This document shows, piece after piece, positions 7,478 through 15,223 of a stretch of 64,000 nt of DNA; position 1 is the first letter of the stretch; each line of letters starts with the position of its first letter. A model generated the notes under the pieces. The model saw nothing but the letters and a program-made list of their open reading frames with translations. It was not told the origin of the DNA and made no database searches. The position numbers were made by a program, and so were the translations under genes. Location of the stretch: positions 62,001 to 126,000 of the forward strand of contig JBILLS010000001.1 of assembly GCA_044375955.1 (NCBI GenBank), given 5' to 3'. Origin of the DNA: VGCC01 sp044375955 (GTDB lineage: Bacteria; Actinomycetota; Actinomycetes; S36-B12).

Positions 7478-9489
7478 AACCCACGGTGCACTCGGGACAG
7501 ACCCGCGCGATGCGAGGTCCGCTCGCACTCGTCTCCGCGGCCCTGATCGCCCTCGCGGTCTCCTCCACCGCCGTGGGCCTGGTGCTCGCGGGCGGCGCCT
7601 ACACACAACCACCGACTGGACTTCCCGACGCGGGACCGATCGTGGTCTGGGGCGCCTCCCTGCTACGGGTGCTCACCGATGCGGCCGCGGTGACCACCAT
7701 CGGTTTCCTGCTCTCCGCCGCTTTCCTGACTCCGTCCGGCAAGGACGGCGTGATCTCGCGGGAGGGGCGCAGGGATGTGGTGCGCGCGAGTTGGGCGGCA
7801 TTCACCTGGGCCGTCCTCGCGATCACGCAGCTCTTCCTCGTCCTGGCCGAGGTGCTCGGGCTGCCGCTCACCGACGCGGTGGATCCAGCGGTCGTGTCCA
7901 CCTACGCGAATGAACTTCCGATCACGCGCGCACTCCTGGTCATGGCCATCCTCGCCGTCATCGTCGGTGTTGCCGCACTAACCACATCCACCTCAGGTGC
8001 CTCCGCTGCTTGGTTGGTGGTGGCGATCCTCGCCGCTGTACTTCCCGCGCTCGCTGGACATGCTGCCGGACTCGGCGACCACGAATTGGCGGTCACGGCG
8101 GGTGTCGCGCACGTGATCGCAGCCGTGCTGTGGATCGGTGGACTGATCGCACTCACGGCACACGCGCTCCGACGTGACATCCCCCTTCGCCGGGCGGTGC
8201 AGCGATTCTCACCCATCGCACTCACCGCGATCATCCTGTTGGCCGTAAGCGGACTCGCGAACGCCTACACCCGCCTTGATGGACCGGTGCAACTGTTCAC
8301 CACCGGCTACGGACAGGTCACCATGATGAAGGTCGGCCTCATCATCGGTCTGGCCGTCATCGGATTCGTGATGCGCTCCCGCATCATCCCGTCACTGGAT
8401 TCCACGCCTCGTCTCGCTGCATTCGCACGCGTGGCCGGGATCGAGTTGACGATCATGGCGATGGCGGTGGGGCTCGGTGTGGCCCTGGCGACGAGTCCGT
8501 ACCCGCGTGAGGAGCAACTCCTCCCCTCCTACGGCGAGACCCTGCTCGGCTTCGCCTATCCGCCACCTCCGACGATCGAGGCGGTTGCCTTCGGTGGTCG
8601 GATCGACCCGCTCTTCCTCACCCTGAGCCTGGTGGCCGCGGCGCTCTACATCATCGGGTACGTGCGCGTACGGCAGCGCGGGGATTCCTGGCCGATCATG
8701 CGCCTCGTCTGCTGGCTGGGGGGTATCTCCATCGTCATCTGGTGCACGAACGCCGGAATCTCCACCTACGCGATGGTGTCCGTGGGTCTGCACATGGTGC
8801 AGCACATGACCTTGACCATGCTCGCTCCGATCCTGCTCGTCCTCGGCGCCCCCGCGACTCTCGCGCTACGTGCCCTCAAGCCCGCCACGGGTAACGAGCG
8901 CGGCCCACGCGAGTGGCTGGTCTGGTTCCTGCACAGCCCCATCACGCGCGTTCTCACCAATCCGTTCTACGTCTTCGTCGTATACGTGATCGGTCTCTAC
9001 GGCCTCTACTTCACTCCCGCATTCGGCTGGTTGATGGGCTCTCACGTGGGTCACGTCGTGATGCAGACGCACTTCCTGATCAGCGGATACCTCTTCTACT
9101 GGGCGCTCATCGGTATCGACCCACGTCCCCGACCGCTTCCCTACTGGGGCCGGATGATGCTTCTGCTGCTGGCACTTGGAATCCACGGGTTCTTCGCTGT
9201 CATCATGATGATGGGCAGCACGCCGATGGCGGTCGAGTGGTTCGGGATCGTCCGACCCGCGTGGGTCACCGACCCGCTGCAGGACACCCTCCTCGGTGGT
9301 CAGGTTGCCTGGGGGCTGTCCGAGATCCCCACCCTGATCGTGCTCATCGTGATCGCAGTCCAGTGGGCGCGCAGTGATGAACGTGATGCCGTTCGCCGCG
9401 ATCGCCAGGCCGACCGCGATGACGACGCGGAACTACGCGCCTACAACGAGCGGCTGGCGCGGATGGGTGAGCGCCAGTCCTCAGGCTGA
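7474..9489 (+). CDS. CopD / cytochrome c oxidase assembly factor CtaG fusion, membrane protein
   Basis: A 671-residue polytopic membrane protein. The N-terminal half (about 1-340) is a CopD-type copper-resistance domain, including the LWIGGLIALTAHALRRD segment. The C-terminal half (about 370-630) is a caa3-type CtaG domain, with HMVQHMTLTMLAPILLVLGAP, FLHSP and a series of conserved histidines (SHVGHVVMQTHFL, GIHGFFAV). The fusion is common in Actinomycetota and links periplasmic copper import to copper-centre assembly of cytochrome oxidase. The start overlaps copC (ATGA). The acidic and charged C-terminal tail (RRDRQADRDDDAE) is probably cytoplasmic. Confidence 0.88.
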   Translation: MKPTVHSGQTRAMRGPLALVSAALIALAVSSTAVGLVLAGGAYTQPPTGLPDAGPIVVWGASLLRVLTDAAAVTTIGFLLSAAFLTPSGKDGVISREGRRDVVRASWAAFTWAVLAITQLFLVLAEVLGLPLTDAVDPAVVSTYANELPITRALLVMAILAVIVGVAALTTSTSGASAAWLVVAILAAVLPALAGHAAGLGDHELAVTAGVAHVIAAVLWIGGLIALTAHALRRDIPLRRAVQRFSPIALTAIILLAVSGLANAYTRLDGPVQLFTTGYGQVTMMKVGLIIGLAVIGFVMRSRIIPSLDSTPRLAAFARVAGIELTIMAMAVGLGVALATSPYPREEQLLPSYGETLLGFAYPPPPTIEAVAFGGRIDPLFLTLSLVAAALYIIGYVRVRQRGDSWPIMRLVCWLGGISIVIWCTNAGISTYAMVSVGLHMVQHMTLTMLAPILLVLGAPATLALRALKPATGNERGPREWLVWFLHSPITRVLTNPFYVFVVYVIGLYGLYFTPAFGWLMGSHVGHVVMQTHFLISGYLFYWALIGIDPRPRPLPYWGRMMLLLLALGIHGFFAVIMMMGSTPMAVEWFGIVRPAWVTDPLQDTLLGGQVAWGLSEIPTLIVLIVIAVQWARSDERDAVRRDRQADRDDDAELRAYNERLARMGERQSSG

Positions 9490-9490
9490 T

Positions 9491-9506
9491 ATACCCTGGG
9501 GGGTAT
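9491..9506. promoter_or_regulatory. CsoR/CstR-like operator overlapping the rhodanese start codon
   Basis: The sequence ATACCCTGGGGGGTAT has ATACCC and GGGTAT arms around a TGGG spacer. This matches the G/C-tract inverted repeats flanked by AT that CsoR-family copper or persulfide sensors bind. The last two bases of the right arm are the A and T of the rhodanese ATG, and the G-run also acts as its ribosome-binding site. A bound repressor here would block initiation at the start of the gene. Confidence 0.55.
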
Positions 9507-9921
9507 GAGACGTATCGCCCTCGCACTGCTGGCCGCCGCAGCCCTGACCGGGACCCTGACGTCGTGTTCGTCGGACACCGGGCAGCCGGCGGCAGCCGCC
9601 ACACAGCCGGAGCGGGTGGGCGTGTCGGAATTCGCGGCCGTCATCGCCGCCCCGGGAACCGTGATCATCGATGTGCGCACTCCCCAAGAATTCGCTGAGG
9701 GACACATCGAGGGTGCCGTGAACATCCCAGTCGAGAGCCCCGACTTTCGCGACAACGTCGCTCAACTCGATCCGAACCTCACCTACGCCGTGTACTGCCG
9801 CAGCGGGAACAGGTCACAGGGCGCGGTGGACGAGATGGCCAGCGTGGGCCTCACGGACATCTACGAACTCGAGAGTGGCACCGTCGGCTGGTCCGATGCG
9901 GGTCAGCCTCTCGTGCAGTAG
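9505..9921 (+). CDS. Rhodanese-like lipoprotein
   Basis: A 138-residue single-domain rhodanese exported as a lipoprotein. A signal peptide ends in the lipobox TLTSC, giving the lipidated cysteine C21. The rhodanese fold follows, with IIDVRTPQEFAEGHIEGAVNIP and the active-site loop CRSGNRS (catalytic cysteine C98). Extracytoplasmic rhodaneses are thought to handle sulfane sulfur or persulfides. The gene begins 15 bases after copD-ctaG and its start lies in a CsoR/CstR-like inverted repeat, so copper- or persulfide-responsive control is plausible. The sulfur donor is unknown. Confidence 0.9.
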   Translation: MRRIALALLAAAALTGTLTSCSSDTGQPAAAATQPERVGVSEFAAVIAAPGTVIIDVRTPQEFAEGHIEGAVNIPVESPDFRDNVAQLDPNLTYAVYCRSGNRSQGAVDEMASVGLTDIYELESGTVGWSDAGQPLVQ

Positions 9922-9936
9922 CGCTACCGTGTTCGG

Positions 9937-10650
9937 GTGCGCATCGCCATCATCACTCTTGTCCTTGGACTACTCGGCACAGGTACAGCGCACGCGTCCG
10001 ATGTGACCTTCGACCCCGCACGAGTCGGAGATGCGCGGCAGGTGATCGTGGTGAACGCCGATTCCTGGCGGGCGACCGAGGGAACACTCATCGCGTACGA
10101 GCGCACGGCTGACGGGTGGCGGGTGGTCCAGCCGGAGGTGCGTGCGCAACTCGGGTACGGCGGGTTGGTGCGCGGGGACCGTCGTCGCCAGGGAACGGGA
10201 ACCACGCCGACAGGCGTGTACGAGATCCTCAGCGCCTTCGGTCGCAAACCCGATCCCGGAGCGGCATTGGGCTATCGACGCGTGGATCGCGACGACGCCT
10301 GGACCTACAACCCGCGCGTGCCCCGCACCTACAACATCTACCAGGACGTCGATCGCTCGTGGAAGTCCTATGGGGGCTATGTCGAGGAACTGTGGAACAT
10401 GGGCATGCAATACGACTACGTGACCGTGCTCGACTACAACCTTCCACGTGGACCTATCACCACGAATGCACGTGGCGTGCGCGTGACCGATGCGCCCGGA
10501 GATACTCGACGCGGTGGGGGGATCTTCCTACACGTCGATAACGGCAACAAGACGGCGGGGTGCATCGCAGTGAAGCGGTCCGTGATGCGCTCACTCATGA
10601 CATGGCTCGACCCCGAGGAATCGCCCGTGATCGTGATCGAGGTCGACTAG
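9937..10650 (+). CDS. Secreted L,D-transpeptidase (YkuD-like) domain protein
   Basis: A 237-residue protein with a signal peptide (MRIAIITLVLGLLGTGTAHA, residues 1-20) and a YkuD-like catalytic core. The conserved histidine is H199 (IFLHVDN) and the nucleophile is C209 in KTAGCIAV, the H-x-TxGC arrangement of ErfK/YbiS/YkuD proteins. The preceding TPTGVYEI motif is also typical. The family cross-links peptidoglycan 3-3 or has related transpeptidase activity, inhibited by carbapenems. The divergent central region (about 100-190, rich in Tyr and Asp) means the exact substrate is uncertain. The start is a GTG at 9937. The last four bases overlap the convergent nitrilase gene. Confidence 0.8.
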   Translation: MRIAIITLVLGLLGTGTAHASDVTFDPARVGDARQVIVVNADSWRATEGTLIAYERTADGWRVVQPEVRAQLGYGGLVRGDRRRQGTGTTPTGVYEILSAFGRKPDPGAALGYRRVDRDDAWTYNPRVPRTYNIYQDVDRSWKSYGGYVEELWNMGMQYDYVTVLDYNLPRGPITTNARGVRVTDAPGDTRRGGGIFLHVDNGNKTAGCIAVKRSVMRSLMTWLDPEESPVIVIEVD

Positions 10651-11423
10651 AACTCGACGATGTCCCGGAGGGCGGGGAATTCCGAGCGCCAGGTTCGACC
10701 CACATCGGGATCGACGGACGCACGGATGATCTGCTCCCCCTCACCGCCGTGGGCAACGGTGGTCCCGAGTGGATCGATCACCACGGAGTGCCCACCGAGT
10801 GCCAGGCCGTTCTGGTCACCCACCTGATTACTCGCCACCACCCAGGCCTGGTTTTCGATCGCGCGGGCCGGAAGTAACGCGTCCCAGTGCCCGATGCGTT
10901 TGGTCGGCCATCCCGACGAGATGAGGAATGCCTCGGCCCCAGCTTGGGTCATCGCTCGGAACATCTCCGGGAAGCGCAGGTCGTAGCACGTCGCGATCCC
11001 GGTCAGTCCCAACGGCGTCTCCACCACCACGAGTTCGGTTCCCGGAGCCATCGTTTCGTGCTCACCCGCGTAGGTGAAGACGTGGATCTTCCGATAGAAC
11101 GCGACCAACTGCCCTGACGGATCGAACAGCACACTCGTGTTGTGCAGGACGTCGCCATCACGCTCGCAGAAGGATCCGCCGTGAAGCCAGATCGCATGCG
11201 TGCGGGCCAGCATGGCCAGAGCACCCACCAGGGGTCCGTCCAGCGGCTGGGCGTGCGTGCGTGCGGCCGCCAGGTCGAAGGCGGTGATGTGCCACAACTC
11301 CGGGAGCACCATGAGGTCTGTGCCGGGTGCCTCCCGCTCGATCAGTGAAAGGACCCGCTCCACTCGGTGGGCCACCGATTCCGAGGTGGAGCAGTCGATC
11401 TGAAGCACCGTGATCCGGACCAC
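10647..11423 (-). CDS. Carbon-nitrogen hydrolase (nitrilase superfamily, omega-amidase-like)
   Basis: A 258-residue single-domain nitrilase-fold amidase with the full catalytic triad: E42 (LPE), K112 (YRKIHVF) and C146 (CYDLRFPE). The CYDLRFPE signature and small size fit the Nit2/omega-amidase and deaminated-glutathione amidase branch, which repairs or hydrolyses alpha-keto acid amides. The substrate is not determinable from sequence. The start is GTG at 11423. The gene is divergent from the DinB-fold gene, with only 30 bases between starts, and ends four bases inside the convergent L,D-transpeptidase gene. Confidence 0.85.
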   Translation of the reverse strand: MVRITVLQIDCSTSESVAHRVERVLSLIEREAPGTDLMVLPELWHITAFDLAAARTHAQPLDGPLVGALAMLARTHAIWLHGGSFCERDGDVLHNTSVLFDPSGQLVAFYRKIHVFTYAGEHETMAPGTELVVVETPLGLTGIATCYDLRFPEMFRAMTQAGAEAFLISSGWPTKRIGHWDALLPARAIENQAWVVASNQVGDQNGLALGGHSVVIDPLGTTVAHGGEGEQIIRASVDPDVGRTWRSEFPALRDIVEF

Positions 11424-11453
11424 GGGGGAACGCTATCCCGCTAGCGTGGCCGC

Positions 11454-12236
11454 ATGTCCGAGATCGTGGGTATCTGGCGTTCATCCGTCGACGACGTGAT
11501 CACGCTCGTCGAGCCCCTCGATGAGGTGGACTGGGCGCGTGCAACACCCTGTCCGGGATGGACGGTCGCCGACATTGTGGCCCACATCATCGACCTCGAC
11601 TCCTTCTTCCTGGGCGACCCACGGATCGATCACACTCCCGACTGGGATTCGCTCCCGCACGTCACACGTGATGGGCAACGCATCACGGAGATCGGAGTCG
11701 ATGCCCGGCGCGGTCGTTCCCGCGAGGAGCTGCTGGCGGAACTCCGAGACGTCGTGGATCGCCGTCACGCCCAACTACGTGATGCCGACATGCAGGCCAC
11801 GGTGCAGTGGTTCCTCGGTGAGATCCCGGTCGAGCAGTTGATGCAGATGCGGACCTTCGATATCTGGGTGCACGAGCAGGACATCCGTGATGCCGTGGGG
11901 CGCCCAGGTGGCATGGATTCGGCGGGGGCTCAGGTTGCCTGGGCGCGTGTGCGCGACACGATGCCGTTCATCTGGGGCAAGAAGATCGGAGCCCAGGGAT
12001 CCCTGGAGCTGCTCGTCACCGGGCCCGGGCCTTCCGGCAGATATGTGATCGCCGTCGACGGCGGGCGCGCACGCTACGTCGACGATGCGCACGCAGACGT
12101 ACGGATCGAGATCACATGGGCGGATCTCATCGCTCGGGCCGGTGGCAGGAAGTCGGTGGACGAGATCGATACGACCATCAGCGGGGATGCGGACACCGGT
12201 CGACGTTTCCTCGAGGCTCTGACCTTCACTCCATAG
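11454..12236 (+). CDS. Maleylpyruvate isomerase N-terminal / DinB-fold protein, probably thiol-dependent
   Basis: A 260-residue protein with the metal-binding four-helix DinB/MDMPI_N domain. The TPCPGWTVADIVAHIIDLD stretch carries the first metal histidine near residue 44, and the third ligand is in IWVHEQDIRDAVGRP (about 137-152). A C-terminal SCP2-like segment follows (about 175-260). This layout is typical of actinobacterial mycothiol-dependent enzymes of unknown substrate. No aromatic catabolism genes are nearby, so a true maleylpyruvate isomerase role is not supported. Confidence 0.78.
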   Translation: MSEIVGIWRSSVDDVITLVEPLDEVDWARATPCPGWTVADIVAHIIDLDSFFLGDPRIDHTPDWDSLPHVTRDGQRITEIGVDARRGRSREELLAELRDVVDRRHAQLRDADMQATVQWFLGEIPVEQLMQMRTFDIWVHEQDIRDAVGRPGGMDSAGAQVAWARVRDTMPFIWGKKIGAQGSLELLVTGPGPSGRYVIAVDGGRARYVDDAHADVRIEITWADLIARAGGRKSVDEIDTTISGDADTGRRFLEALTFTP

Positions 12237-12410
12237 AGATGACGAGTAGTTCGACCGATTGATCGGAGAGGCTCTTGGCGACACTGTCACGCGCCCACCA
12301 AACCAATCCACCATCGATCGCGCAGACGGTCACTGGACATGATCGGTCTTTGCGGTCATCAGGTGACTTCTGTGCACTCTGACCCCCTGGATGAGATCCA
12401 TAATCCGTAG

Positions 12411-13118
12411 GTGAAATCGATCCGCGTCTTCCACCTGGATGACCACGAGGTGGTGCGCAGGGGGCTTGCTGCACTGGTGGCCCTCGAGGCCGATATGGAC
12501 GTGGTCGGGGAGGCCTCCACGGTCGCCGAAGCGATGCTGCGGATCCCCGCGACGCGGCCGCATGTCGCTGTTCTCGATGTGCGCTTACCGGATGGGAGCG
12601 GCATCGATGTCTGTCGCGCGCTGCGCGACATGGATGTGCCATGCCTGATGCTCACCACGTACCGAGGAGATCAAGACCTCTGTGACGCGATCCTGGCCGG
12701 TGCTTCCGGGTACATGCTCAAGGACAGTCGCGCAGGTGAGTTGATCACAGCCATACGTCACGTCGCCACGGGTGTGCGCTTGCTCGATCCAGCCGTGGCC
12801 CCGCTTCTCCTCGAGCGAATCCGCAATGGCACACGCCCCGACCCGCGCCTCGAGACCCTTTCCGACCAGGAGCGTCGCATCCTCGAACTCATAGGTTCCG
12901 GTATGACGAATCGCCAGATCGGGGAGAACATGCACCTTGCGGAGAAGACCGTGAAGAACTACGTCTCCAGCCTGCTCGCGAAACTCGGCATGGAGCGACG
13001 AACACAAGCCGCGACGTTCGTTACCCGAATCAATATCGACCAGAGGAATCACAACGGTGATCGTCGGTCACCCCGGGTGTCCGCATCGCTGTCCCTGGCA
13101 AACCCGCGAGCGTCCTAA
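12411..13118 (+). CDS. NarL/LuxR-family response regulator, DosR/DevR-like, no kinase nearby
   Basis: A 235-residue response regulator. The receiver domain (1-120) has the acidic pair D10/D11, the phospho-acceptor D56 (AVLDVRLPDG), T82 and K104. A LuxR-type helix-turn-helix (about 145-205) follows; its LAEKTVKNYVSSLLAKLGMERRTQA stretch is almost identical to mycobacterial DosR, including the recognition-helix Lys-Asn. A 30-residue Arg/Ser-rich tail is extra. The start is GTG at 12411. No histidine kinase is next to it, so it is an orphan or is served by a distant DosS-like sensor. In mycobacteria DosR controls hypoxia and NO dormancy genes; a similar redox role here is inference. The 174 bases upstream hold no gene. 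Confidence 0.85.
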   Translation: MKSIRVFHLDDHEVVRRGLAALVALEADMDVVGEASTVAEAMLRIPATRPHVAVLDVRLPDGSGIDVCRALRDMDVPCLMLTTYRGDQDLCDAILAGASGYMLKDSRAGELITAIRHVATGVRLLDPAVAPLLLERIRNGTRPDPRLETLSDQERRILELIGSGMTNRQIGENMHLAEKTVKNYVSSLLAKLGMERRTQAATFVTRINIDQRNHNGDRRSPRVSASLSLANPRAS

Positions 13119-13220
13119 GCCGCACGTCCCCCGGGACATGATTCCCACCGGGGTCGGTGCCACACTCCACCCATGGCGAGCGGATCAGGGGTCGATGTCC
13201 GCGGAATCGTCGAAGCACCC

Positions 13221-14132
13221 ATGGCACGGGTCGCGCCCCCGCTGATCACGCTCTGGATCCTGTGGGGCTCGACGTACCTCGGTATCGCGCTCGTCGTGCA
13301 GACGATGCCCCCGATCCTGGCTAACGGTCTCCGCTTCCTTGCCGCCACCCTGATCCTCGCTCTCGCCGTCATCGTGATGCAGGGCCTTCACGTCTTACGG
13401 ATCAGTGCGCGGCAACTACGTGGCACAGCCGTGATGGGGGTGATGTTGCTCGGAGTCGGGATTGGAACGCTCTCGCTCGCGCAGCGTTATGTGCCATCCG
13501 GCATCGCCGCGCTGATCGTGTCCGCGATGCCCCTCTGGATCGTCATATTCCGCTTCCGCGCGGGCGATCGCCCGTCACGACTCACCCTTGCAGGTGTCGC
13601 CGTGGGCATCATCGGGCTGACACTGATGCTGCTCCCCGGTGGCACGACACCTGTGTCCGGCTCGGACCGCGACGTGTTCCTCTGGTGCCTGGCGATCACG
13701 GTGAGCTCCTTCCTCTGGGCGCTCTTCTCGTGGCGATCGACCAGGTACGACCTACCCACCAACCCCCTGACGACAACGGTCTACGAATTGGGCGCCGCGG
13801 GTGTCGTGCTGACGCTCCTGGGCCTCATCATCGGGGAACGTGTCGACGTATCCGAGTTCTCGTCTGCGTCCTGGTGGGGATGGGGCTTCCTCGTCTTCGC
13901 ATCCGTGGTGGCGTACGTCTGCTACGTCTGGCTGTTGAACAACGCGGCCATGTCCCTGGTAGCCACGTACGCCTACGTCAATCCAGTCGTTGCCGTGTTC
14001 CTGGGGTGGTTGATCATCGGTGAGCCAATCTCCCGGGACGTGATCATCGGACTGACCATCGTCGTGGGCGGCGTCGTGCTCGTCGTCAGCGGTGAGCGGC
14101 GTAGGCCGGCGGTTATCGAAGAGCCAATCTGA
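13221..14132 (+). CDS. EamA-family (DMT superfamily) transporter
   Basis: A 303-residue membrane protein with ten predicted helices arranged as two EamA repeats (about 5-135 and 150-290). It has WGSTYLG near the start, PSGIAALIVSAMPLWI in the first repeat and YVNPVVAVFLGW in the second, all typical of drug/metabolite exporters. I chose the ATG at 13221 (MARVAPPLITLWILWGSTY); an in-frame ATG at 13173 adds 16 hydrophilic residues. Substrate unknown; family members export amino acids or other metabolites. The 3' end overlaps the convergent aminotransferase gene by 20 bases. Confidence 0.85.
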   Translation: MARVAPPLITLWILWGSTYLGIALVVQTMPPILANGLRFLAATLILALAVIVMQGLHVLRISARQLRGTAVMGVMLLGVGIGTLSLAQRYVPSGIAALIVSAMPLWIVIFRFRAGDRPSRLTLAGVAVGIIGLTLMLLPGGTTPVSGSDRDVFLWCLAITVSSFLWALFSWRSTRYDLPTNPLTTTVYELGAAGVVLTLLGLIIGERVDVSEFSSASWWGWGFLVFASVVAYVCYVWLLNNAAMSLVATYAYVNPVVAVFLGWLIIGEPISRDVIIGLTIVVGGVVLVVSGERRRPAVIEEPI

Positions 14133-15192
14133 ACTTGTGCGCCACTTCGATGAAACGATCATTCGCCTCGGTCTCGGCGACGGTCACGCGCACACCCTCC
14201 CCCGGGAATGTCCGCACCGTGATTCCCTGCTCCTCGCAGGCCGCCGCGAATTCCGCTGAGAGCTCCCCCAGCCGCAACCACACGAAGTTGGCGAAACTCG
14301 GGTGAAGTTCCCAGCCCTGCTCCTGCAAGGCTCCCGTCACGCGCCGCCGCTCGTTCACGAGGGCGTGCACGCGCTCGAAGAGCTCGTCTTCGGCCTCCAG
14401 GGAGACCAGCGCTGCCTCCTCCGCGATGGAGGACACCCCGAAAGGCAGGGCCGTCTTGCGCAGCGCTTCGGTCACCTCGGGGTGGGCGATCGAGAAGCCC
14501 ACGCGCAGACCGGCAAGGCCGTACGCCTTGGAGAAGGTGCGGAGCAGAACCACGTTGTCGTGCCGGCGGGCGACGGAGACGCCATCGTGGATGTCGTCAT
14601 CACCGATGAACTCGGCGTAGGCCTCGTCGAGAACGACGACCAAGTCTGAGGGCACCCGCTCGAGGAATTCCTCGAGTTCCAGCGCTGTCACGGCCTGGCC
14701 GGTGGGGTTGTTGGGTGAGCAGATGAAGATCACGCGGGTCCGCTCGGTGACGGCCGCAGCCATCGCATCGAGGTCATGACGTTCATCGGGCAGGAGCGGC
14801 ACCTGCACGCTGACCGCACCTGCCATCTGCGTCCAGATCGGATAAGACTCGAAACTGCGCCAGGCGTAGATGACCTCGTCACCCGCCGACGCCGCAGACA
14901 TGATGACCTGTCCCACGAGCGAGACGCTGCCGGTCCCCAGCGCGATGTGATCCTCGGACACGTGGAACCTCTGCGCAAGCGCCGCGACCAGACGACGATT
15001 GAACGGATCCGGGTAACGATGAATGTGCGAGGCCGCGTCAGCGATCGCGGCCTTCACACTCGGCAACGGGGGATACGGATTCTCATTGCTGGAGATCTTG
15101 TAGGTGACGATGTCCGTGCGCTCCGCCGGACGCTGACCCGCCTTGTATGCAGGCAGGCTCGCGATATCCGAACGCAGGCGAGGGGCGGGCAC
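14113..15192 (-). CDS. HisC-like class I/II aminotransferase (histidinol-phosphate or aromatic amino acid)
   Basis: A 359-residue PLP enzyme of fold type I. Landmarks are SSNENPYPP (34-42), the PLP-phosphate region GTGSVSL, SPNNPTGQ (159-166), DEAYAEF (189-195) and the Schiff-base lysine K222 in SKAYGLAGLRVG. The family includes HisC and the actinobacterial aromatic aminotransferase Pat. No other histidine genes are nearby, so the phenylalanine/tyrosine or second-copy HisC role is at least as likely. The gene is divergent from the glycoside hydrolase gene with only 31 bases between starts. Confidence 0.85.
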   Translation of the reverse strand: MPAPRLRSDIASLPAYKAGQRPAERTDIVTYKISSNENPYPPLPSVKAAIADAASHIHRYPDPFNRRLVAALAQRFHVSEDHIALGTGSVSLVGQVIMSAASAGDEVIYAWRSFESYPIWTQMAGAVSVQVPLLPDERHDLDAMAAAVTERTRVIFICSPNNPTGQAVTALELEEFLERVPSDLVVVLDEAYAEFIGDDDIHDGVSVARRHDNVVLLRTFSKAYGLAGLRVGFSIAHPEVTEALRKTALPFGVSSIAEEAALVSLEAEDELFERVHALVNERRRVTGALQEQGWELHPSFANFVWLRLGELSAEFAAACEEQGITVRTFPGEGVRVTVAETEANDRFIEVAHKFRLALR

Positions 15193-15223
15193 GGAAGAAG
15201 GGTACGCATGGCACTATGGATGC

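Noticed and set aside
12237..12410. Dos-box-like autoregulatory site upstream of the DosR-like gene
   Set aside because: Fragments such as GGTGACTT occur, but no GGGACT/AGTCCC inverted pair with the right spacing was found.
13121..13140. GTCCCCCGGGAC after the response regulator gene as an operator or terminator
   Set aside because: Arms of only five bases with a two-base spacer, too short to be convincing in 65% GC DNA.
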